A stretch of DNA of 64,000 nucleotides from Fictibacillus barbaricus (GTDB taxonomy: Bacteria; Bacillota; Bacilli; Bacillales; Fictibacillaceae): NCBI RefSeq assembly GCF_014635025.1, contig NZ_BMCE01000005.1, positions 1-64,000 of the forward strand, written 5' to 3'. Shown here in pieces: positions 58,737-64,000 of this stretch (positions are counted from its first letter, which is position 1; every line of letters begins with the position of its first letter). The notes under the pieces are model-generated. The model ran no database searches. It was not told where the DNA came from and saw nothing but the letters and a program-made list of their open reading frames with translations. The translations under genes were made by a program, and so were the position numbers.

Positions 58737-59939
58737 ATGAAAAAACTTAGCCTACTTCTTGTTTTTTCACTAGCTATGCTGGTACAGACTCAATTTGTAC
58801 AAGCTGCAGGTGAAAACACACCAGAAATTAATAGCGAAAGCGCCGTAATGATTGATGCCAAAACTGGGGATATCTTATATCAAAAAAACAGTACGGAACA
58901 AATGTATCCAGCAAGTATAACGAAAATCGTTACAGGTATTCTGGCAGTAGAATCAGGCAAGTTAGATGAATCCGTTATGGTTAGCAGTGAGGCTGTAAAA
59001 GCTGACGGAACACGTGTTTACCTCCTTGAAGGGGAACAGGTGCCTTTAAAAAAATTGGCCCAGGGATTATTGATAAACTCGGGTAACGATGCAGCGATTG
59101 CTATCGCAGAATACTTGGCAGGTGATGTTGCTTCTTTTGCTGATCAAATGAACGAGTTTGCGAAAAAAGTAGGAGCAGATAATACCCATTTTGTTAATCC
59201 GAACGGCCTTTTTGATGTAGAACATTATACAACAGCCGAAGACATGGCAAAGATTACCCAATATGCCATGGAGAATGATGTGTTTCGTGAGATTGTTTCA
59301 ACAAAGGAATTACCTTGGATTGGTGAAGGCTGGGAAACGACTTTAAGAAATCATCACCAATTATTATGGGACTATCCAGGAACCATTGGCGTGAAGAACG
59401 GATATGTGGATGAATCGAAACATACTCTTGTAACAGCTGTTTCCCGTGATAATCTAGATGTGATTATCGTAACGTTAAAAGCTCCTTCAAGCCGTGCAGC
59501 TTATTGGGATACCATGTCGATCGGAGATTATGGTTTTGCCAATTATGAAAGGCAGACCCTTTCTGCGGGTACCGAAATCGAAGCGGAAAACGGGAAAACC
59601 TATCCACTGAAAGAAGATTTGACTGTTACCTTACCTAAAGGAGAAGAAGCAGTTCAAGAAGTATCTTCTGATGGCGAACTTCAGCTGAAAGATACAAATG
59701 GAAACGTTTTGCTCACTCATACCCTTTTTAAAGAAAAGAAAAAAGAAGCACCATTGCCTAAAGAAACTAAATCAGTGGAAGAAGTAGATACTACCTTTAT
59801 ACAAACGATTGTCAAAGGAAGTATCTTCTTATACGGAGGATTGCTGCTGTTGCTTGCATTTCTAGTGATCTTAAGAATGCGCAGCCAGAGATATAAACAT
59901 AAAAAAATGAGGCAAGTGGCTAGAAGCTATGTTAAATAA
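58737..59939 (+). CDS. D-alanyl-D-alanine carboxypeptidase (PBP5 family, KTG motif altered)
   Basis: 400 residues: signal peptide (about 1-23), peptidase S11 domain, a C-terminal PBP5-like beta domain (about 275-330) and a membrane helix (about 360-385). Motifs are PASITKIV (S-x-x-K), NSGND (S-x-N) and, at the KTG position, GVKNGYVDESKHT, so Thr is replaced by Asn. S11 enzymes trim the terminal D-Ala of wall stem peptides. GGAGCGGAAGGAC precedes the ATG. Activity with K-N-G may be altered. Confidence 0.88.
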   Translation: MKKLSLLLVFSLAMLVQTQFVQAAGENTPEINSESAVMIDAKTGDILYQKNSTEQMYPASITKIVTGILAVESGKLDESVMVSSEAVKADGTRVYLLEGEQVPLKKLAQGLLINSGNDAAIAIAEYLAGDVASFADQMNEFAKKVGADNTHFVNPNGLFDVEHYTTAEDMAKITQYAMENDVFREIVSTKELPWIGEGWETTLRNHHQLLWDYPGTIGVKNGYVDESKHTLVTAVSRDNLDVIIVTLKAPSSRAAYWDTMSIGDYGFANYERQTLSAGTEIEAENGKTYPLKEDLTVTLPKGEEAVQEVSSDGELQLKDTNGNVLLTHTLFKEKKKEAPLPKETKSVEEVDTTFIQTIVKGSIFLYGGLLLLLAFLVILRMRSQRYKHKKMRQVARSYVK

Positions 59940-59963
59940 ACCGTCATGAGACGGTTTTTTTAA
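59939..59963 (+). terminator. Intrinsic terminator of the carboxypeptidase gene
   Basis: AACCGTC / GACGGTT stem with loop ATGA, then TTTTTT. Confidence 0.85.
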
Positions 59964-60047
59964 TGTCTGCAAATAATTTGAAGGAAATAATAGATGATTT
60001 GGAGAAAAAGAGTAGGGCAATCACTTTATATAGCAGGAGGAAGAAAA

Positions 60048-60530
60048 ATGAACGCTACGGTTTCCTTGACTGAGACTTTATTGCAAGAATTTTATACGGT
60101 AGTACGAACAACAAATCATTTGCTTAAAAAAGCAGACCCTTCTGTTTACGATTTTCGTCCAGCAGACAATATGCGCTCCTTTTTAGAACTGGCTAACCAT
60201 TTAGTACAGATTCCTCATATTGATTTAGCTATCTTACAGGAAAAAACGGAAGAAGAAGTACGTCAGTTGGAAAAGAAGTTAGCTGCTGAAAATATAGGAG
60301 AACTTAAACATGTATTGGAAGAAGGTTATCATTTATTAAAATCATACTTTCTATCCCTATCTGAAGAGGATTTCTTACAAAAAGAAACAAAAGCTTTTTA
60401 TGCAGATAAAGGGATAACACAAGCTAAATGGCTTGTAGAAATTGTAACTCATGCATTTCATCATCGAGCACAGCTGTTTACCTATTTAAAGCAAACAAAA
60501 CATGATGTAAATATGTTTGACTTATATTAA
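60048..60530 (+). CDS. DinB-family helical protein
   Basis: 160 residues from ATG 60048 (GGAGGAAGAAAA before it). LEFYTVVRTTNHLL-like first helix, then RSFLELANHLVQIPHIDLAI with a metal His, and HAFHHRAQLFTYLKQTKHDV with the conserved H-H-x3-Q pair. This is the DinB/YfiT pattern; the catalytic role is unknown but metal binding is expected. A terminator follows. Confidence 0.8.
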   Translation: MNATVSLTETLLQEFYTVVRTTNHLLKKADPSVYDFRPADNMRSFLELANHLVQIPHIDLAILQEKTEEEVRQLEKKLAAENIGELKHVLEEGYHLLKSYFLSLSEEDFLQKETKAFYADKGITQAKWLVEIVTHAFHHRAQLFTYLKQTKHDVNMFDLY

Positions 60531-60533
60531 GAA

Positions 60534-60562
60534 GCACCGGAGATCTAACCGGTGTTTTTTCT
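60534..60562 (+). terminator. Intrinsic terminator
   Basis: CACCGG / CCGGTG stem, loop AGATCTAA, then TTTTTTC. Confidence 0.82.
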
Positions 60563-60717
60563 TTAGTTAGACTTCTTACCATCTTTCCTGTAGTGTGGGT
60601 GATTAATACTCAAAAAGGTTTTCCATTCTATATAATAGAAGGAAAAAAGAAACCCTTATTGAATCTTTCATAAAATAAACTATTTTTATTTAAATATATC
60701 CAAGAGGTGATGCCTTC

Positions 60718-61023
60718 ATGTATACCGTCTTTTCTACATTTGACGTTCCAGATGAGAAAGCAGCGGAAGTTATTAATATATATAAAAACCGCTCGAGGTC
60801 TGTTGACAAAGCGGATGGTTTTGTTGACTTCTTGTTATTGCAAAATGACAAGAGGGCTGGCGAGCTGACTGTTCAGCTTATTTTTTCTACTAAAGAAGCC
60901 TATTTAAAGTGGGTTAGAAGTGAAGACTTTAAAAAGATTCATGATCTTGAAAAGAAATATCCTGATAAAGAATTAGCAGCTGTCATTCCAACTGTAAAAC
61001 AATACAAGGTGGTTGCAAAATGA
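60718..61023 (+). CDS. ABM-domain, heme monooxygenase-like protein
   Basis: 101 residues of a ferredoxin-like antibiotic biosynthesis monooxygenase (ABM) domain: EVINIYKNRSRSVDKADGFV is the 'N-R-S-x-x-V-D' region seen in IsdG/HmoA-type heme-degrading enzymes, and Asn is the expected heme-pocket residue. Heme degradation is possible; unproven because the conserved His and Trp of IsdG are not clearly placed. CAAGAGGTGATGCC precedes the ATG. First gene of a four-gene unit with a B12 protein and a STAS protein. Confidence 0.7.
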   Translation: MYTVFSTFDVPDEKAAEVINIYKNRSRSVDKADGFVDFLLLQNDKRAGELTVQLIFSTKEAYLKWVRSEDFKKIHDLEKKYPDKELAAVIPTVKQYKVVAK

Positions 61024-61397
61024 CTGAAATTAACATAGATGTTATGGTAGAAAGGGTAACAGAAAAAATCTATGGAAAAGACCCTACACTGATTGAACGA
61101 TATGGTGATAAAGGCAGGGGAAAATGCATCGAAGATAATCACCATCACTTTAAGCATTTAGAGACAGCCTATGAACTGGATAACAGTAAATTCTTTATAG
61201 ATTATGCCCTATGGCTAGATGGCATATTACAAAAGTTCGGGATGAATACAGAACATTTAATGGACAATTTTTCTTTTATTATTGATGTTCTAGAAGATGA
61301 GCGTGTCCGATTGAATGGTAATCCCCGTATCGAGATTTATATTGACTACTTGAACCAAGCGAATGATGTTTTAAGCAAAAAGATAACAGCACATTAA
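61020..61397 (+). CDS. Unrecognised small protein in the B12/STAS operon
   Basis: 125 residues, helical and acidic, with a cluster of His (EDNHHHFKHLETAYELDNSK). The rest (FFIDYALWLDGILQKFGMNT, EHLMDNFSFIIDVLEDERVR) reads like a four-helix bundle. Its start overlaps the upstream stop codon (ATGA), so it is translationally coupled to the ABM gene. I do not recognise the family. Position and His-rich helix suggest metal, heme or cobalamin handling, but this is a guess. Confidence 0.6.
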   Translation: MTEINIDVMVERVTEKIYGKDPTLIERYGDKGRGKCIEDNHHHFKHLETAYELDNSKFFIDYALWLDGILQKFGMNTEHLMDNFSFIIDVLEDERVRLNGNPRIEIYIDYLNQANDVLSKKITAH

Positions 61398-61418
61398 GAT
61401 AGAGGAGGGGTCCGAACC

Positions 61419-62063
61419 ATGGCTATTTCAGACGCTGAAAAACTGGCTCGACTGTTTTTGGATGGCAACCATGCAGAAGCATTACGCTTTATTAAAGAGC
61501 AGCCGAACCAAAATAAAATGGTTTTGTTTAGAGACCTGTTTACTCCTGCAATGTACATGATTGGAGACCTCTGGGAAAATAATGAAATTTCTGTTGCTGA
61601 TGAACATTTAGCAACAGGAGTTTGCGACTTTGTTCTTTCAAGACTCTTTCAGGTTTCATCAGAGGAAACAAGACGTAAAAAGAAAGCGATGTTTTTGTGC
61701 TTGCAAGGTGAACAGCATTATCTGGGTATTAAAATGATTAATAGTATCTTTGAGGATGAAGGCTGGGAAACCAAATACTTTGGAGCTAGTCTTCCGCTTG
61801 AGTATGCATTAAAGTCAGCACTTCAATGGAAACCGGAAGTGATCGGACTTTCTGTATCCATTGTCTATAATCTTCCGGTGCTTAAAAATTACGTTAGAAC
61901 CCTGGGAGCTCTGCCTAATAAACCAGACATTCTCATAGGTGGCAGACTTGCAGAAAAGTATGATCTGGAGCCTTATACAAACAATCAAGGAATTATCATT
62001 AAAAACCTCGAACAGGCAGAAAAATGGCTTGAAGAGTATAGGGAAGAGAGGGTTAACGCCTAA
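61419..62063 (+). CDS. Cobalamin-binding protein with CarH-type light-sensor signature, no DNA-binding domain
   Basis: 214 residues. A four-helix bundle (about 8-85) contains W52 and E62-H63 with nine residues between, the W-x9-EH signature of the CarH/LitR adenosyl-B12 photoreceptors. A Rossmann-like B12 domain (about 88-210) has E98-x-H100-x-x-G103 (GEQHYLG), so His100 is the candidate lower cobalt ligand, with LSVSIVYNLP and ILIGGRL later. CarH has an N-terminal MerR HTH; here it is absent. AGAGGAGGGG precedes the ATG. Only two bases separate it from the STAS gene, suggesting a joint function. Confidence 0.85.
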   Translation: MAISDAEKLARLFLDGNHAEALRFIKEQPNQNKMVLFRDLFTPAMYMIGDLWENNEISVADEHLATGVCDFVLSRLFQVSSEETRRKKKAMFLCLQGEQHYLGIKMINSIFEDEGWETKYFGASLPLEYALKSALQWKPEVIGLSVSIVYNLPVLKNYVRTLGALPNKPDILIGGRLAEKYDLEPYTNNQGIIIKNLEQAEKWLEEYREERVNA

Positions 62064-62065
62064 AG

Positions 62066-62836
62066 ATGAGCTGCGCATTACCAGTACCATACGTAAAAAT
62101 AGATAAAGACGGCGTTATTCTTGTCAGATCACAAAAAGCCAAAGAACTGTTAAATCAAAATACAGAAACCATTCAAGACTGTTTTGATGAGGAAAGTCAC
62201 AACAAACTGATGAAATATATGGTGCCTTTTAAAGGAGAGAAAACGTTTGAAGCAAATATAAAAGGAAAAGATCAGCCTTTTCTTCTCTGCGATGTTTCTG
62301 TTTCATGGGAAGAGGATTTTGCACACGTCGTTTTTATCCCGACAGGCAATCAGGTTCAAGGACTTGAAGAGAAACTGCTGGAACTTAGAATGAGGTTATC
62401 TACCACAGATTTTGAGCTTTTTGAAAAAAAGGAAGCGCTGGAAGAAGCCTTGAAACGTCTGGATGAACTTTCAGGTCCCTTTATTCCTATATCTGAAAAA
62501 ATGGCCTTCGTTCCTTTATTCGGTGATATAACAGAGAGTAAAATGATCACTGTAACCGGAAATGCCTTAAAAGCAGCTTATGAAGGACAGTTTGAGGAAA
62601 TCTTTTTTGATTTGTCCGCAACAGGCGAAATCGATGAGAATGGTGTGCAGAAATTAAGCGAGCTTTTTCGAATGCTGCACTATATGAACGGAAAACCGGT
62701 TAAAATTATTGGTGTTAAGCCAAAGCACGCTAGACAGTTGAACTCACTGAATGTAAATTGGCCTGTGTATTTTGAAAGTTCACTAAAAGATGTTTTGATC
62801 GAACATCTCCAAATAGGAAAAGCACCTCAATCGTAG
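62066..62836 (+). CDS. RsbR-like STAS protein with phospho-site replaced by Glu
   Basis: 256 residues: an N-terminal PAS-like part (about 1-95), a helical linker (about 97-135) and a C-terminal STAS domain (about 140-250; GPFIPISEKMAFVPLFGDIT, EEIFFDLSATGEIDENGVQK). In RsbR proteins the Asp is followed by a phosphorylated Thr; here Asp190 is followed by Glu191, which may mimic the phosphorylated state. RsbR proteins build the stressosome that releases SigB. Start two bases after the B12 protein stop codon. A terminator follows, so it ends the operon. Confidence 0.85.
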   Translation: MSCALPVPYVKIDKDGVILVRSQKAKELLNQNTETIQDCFDEESHNKLMKYMVPFKGEKTFEANIKGKDQPFLLCDVSVSWEEDFAHVVFIPTGNQVQGLEEKLLELRMRLSTTDFELFEKKEALEEALKRLDELSGPFIPISEKMAFVPLFGDITESKMITVTGNALKAAYEGQFEEIFFDLSATGEIDENGVQKLSELFRMLHYMNGKPVKIIGVKPKHARQLNSLNVNWPVYFESSLKDVLIEHLQIGKAPQS

Positions 62837-62850
62837 AGGTGCTTTTTTGT
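62818..62850 (+). terminator. Intrinsic terminator of the B12/STAS operon
   Basis: AAGCACCTC / GAGGTGCTT perfect stem with loop AATCGTA, then TTTTTT. Confidence 0.9.
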
Positions 62851-62857
62851 ATGATTA

Positions 62858-63460
62858 TTATCTGTTTTTCTTTCGGTGAAGTGAAGCTAGTATAATAGGA
62901 GCTAATGCAGCACCGCCAATTAATCCGAAGATATGGCCCATTACGTTAATCCGGGCGTTTAAAAAGGTTGTAACTAAACTGATCCCTAGGACAACTAAAA
63001 GGATCTGGGTATTTGCTCTATCAATGTACTGGCGATGGTTATACAGCATATACACATAAATACCGAACAATCCAAAGATTGCCCCAGATGCTCCGATATG
63101 GGCATAAGAAAGGGGAAGCAACAAAAGGGTGGCGATGTTTGCGATTAATCCAGCACCTAAATAGCCAATAATAAACCTGACTTTACCTAATATCCCTTCA
63201 AGTGCTGGTCCGAATAACACGAGGGAAAACGAATTAAAGATCAGGTGGCCAGCAGCCTCATGTGTAATAATAGGTGTGAATAAGCGCCAGTACTCTCCTG
63301 CTGAGATGTAATAGTTTGATCCCACCATAAAATGATACAAAGCAGTGCTAAAAGGGGTAAAATTAATAAGAAGAAACACGACAATATGAGCGGCAATTAG
63401 AAAAGTAACCACGGGATAACGCCTTATAAAGGTCTGGAAGCTTTCATCTCTTATAAACAT
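62858..63460 (-). CDS. ydcA: Rhomboid-family intramembrane serine protease
   Basis: 200 residues from ATG 63460 (AGGGTG upstream; GTG at 63472 is in frame but overlaps that site). Six membrane helices; EAAGHLIFNSFSLVLFG holds the oxyanion His and Asn, GASGAIFGLFG the nucleophile Ser, and INVMGHIFGLIGG the catalytic His. It cleaves membrane-embedded substrates. It is divergent from acpS, the arrangement of ydcA and acpS in B. subtilis. Confidence 0.88.
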   Translation of the reverse strand: MFIRDESFQTFIRRYPVVTFLIAAHIVVFLLINFTPFSTALYHFMVGSNYYISAGEYWRLFTPIITHEAAGHLIFNSFSLVLFGPALEGILGKVRFIIGYLGAGLIANIATLLLLPLSYAHIGASGAIFGLFGIYVYMLYNHRQYIDRANTQILLVVLGISLVTTFLNARINVMGHIFGLIGGAALAPIILASLHRKKNR

Positions 63461-63576
63461 GTAAATAATCACCCTTTTATATGAAGTTTATTACATACTG
63501 ATTCGTTTCTAATATGTTTAGTTTACCATGTGGGTGCAGTTAGGGCGAAAGATATAGCCAAAGAGGAGTAGTTGCA

Positions 63577-63936
63577 ATGATTGTTGGAACAGGCATCGAT
63601 ATGATCGAATTAAAAAGAATCAAGCAGGTTGTGTCACACCAACCACGATTTCCAGAGAGGATTCTAACTTCATTTGAACAAAAAAGATTTCAATCCTTAA
63701 ACGGTCATAGGAGATTTGAGTACTTGGCAGGCAGGTTTGCAGCCAAGGAAGCTATGGCAAAAGCCCTTGGAATAGGTATTGGCGCCGAATTATCATGGAA
63801 GGACATGGAAATTAAATCAGATGAAAAAGGTAAGCCATTTCTTACATCTCCTTATCCTTATTTATGCCATCTTTCCATCTCTCATACGAAAGAATACGCA
63901 GTAGCACAAGTTATTTTAGAAAGCTCGTCAAGCTAG
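63577..63936 (+). CDS. acpS: Holo-[acyl-carrier-protein] synthase
   Basis: 119 residues of the AcpS family: VGTGIDMIELKRI contains the Mg-binding Asp, FAAKEAMAKALGIGIG the second Glu/Lys motif, and LSISHTKEYAVAQVI the C-terminal strand. The enzyme transfers 4'-phosphopantetheine from coenzyme A to apo-ACP for fatty-acid synthesis. AGAGGAGTAGTTGCA precedes the ATG. The remaining 64 bases to the window end show no gene. Confidence 0.95.
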   Translation: MIVGTGIDMIELKRIKQVVSHQPRFPERILTSFEQKRFQSLNGHRRFEYLAGRFAAKEAMAKALGIGIGAELSWKDMEIKSDEKGKPFLTSPYPYLCHLSISHTKEYAVAQVILESSSS

Positions 63937-64000
63937 TCTGCATATTGTCCGGGGTTGTCTCATATATTGTAATGCGGTAGAAGGGGTAGTCCTTTGCAAG

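Overview
The window looks like chromosome from a low-GC, endospore-forming member of the Bacillaceae (Bacillus or a near relative such as Fictibacillus). Evidence: AAGGAGG-type ribosome binding sites, frequent TTG/GTG starts, many hairpin-plus-T terminators, and genes typical of B. subtilis relatives (sigX-rsiX, swrC, uvsE, yoaS-yozG-yoaT, a YjcZ-type spore peptide, rhomboid ydcA next to acpS). I see no tRNA, rRNA, CRISPR array, insertion sequence or phage module. All identifications come from reading motifs; no database search was run.

Left half, about 0.8-28.8 kb: an accessory region organised like a cassette array. At least 24 copies of a short intergenic repeat family (left arm close to TTATTCAACAAACGGGTGC) lie here, all in the same orientation, and I found none in the remaining 35 kb. 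Most sit just 3' of a single plus-strand gene: EamA transporter, tandem GNAT, DinB, RimJ-type GNAT (two copies, about 5.3 and 27.3 kb), epimerase, DUF4261, PEP-mutase-like, DUF3231, yoaT, MocR regulator, Aha1-like, racemase. Long copies carry an intrinsic-terminator hairpin; short copies are simple palindromes whose ends can match the RYYYAAC / GTTRRRY boxes of integron attC sites. No integrase is visible. Gene debris (UvrA-like, GNAT-like, VOC-like fragments) and a GC-rich RCC1-like repeat gene fit frequent gain and loss. A large secreted subtilisin-like protease with cohesin-like and dockerin-like modules interrupts the array.

Right half, about 29-64 kb: ordinary backbone. It holds a YwjA-type ABC exporter, a class A PBP, a TetR regulator, the SigX sigma/anti-sigma pair with a consensus SigX promoter, the RND exporter SwrC, UV endonuclease UvsE, an SDR/QueA-paralogue/VOC operon, an LTA-synthase-family protein, signal peptidase I, 3-methyladenine glycosylase, an L,D-transpeptidase, CorA, a D,D-carboxypeptidase, the rhomboid protease and AcpS.

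Two signalling units in the right half stand out. At 54.0-55.6 kb an NprR/PlcR-like HTH-TPR receptor gene is followed by a secreted 100-residue peptide precursor with five HDDSPK copies and one HDNSPK: a probable multi-copy peptide pheromone circuit. At 60.7-62.8 kb four tightly packed genes encode a heme-monooxygenase-like protein, an unrecognised small protein, a DNA-binding-free B12 protein with the CarH light-sensor signature W-x9-EH, and an RsbR-like STAS protein whose usual phospho-acceptor is Glu: a possible B12-based light input to a stressosome. A putative NlpC/P60 protein at 41.4 kb has lost all three catalytic residues.
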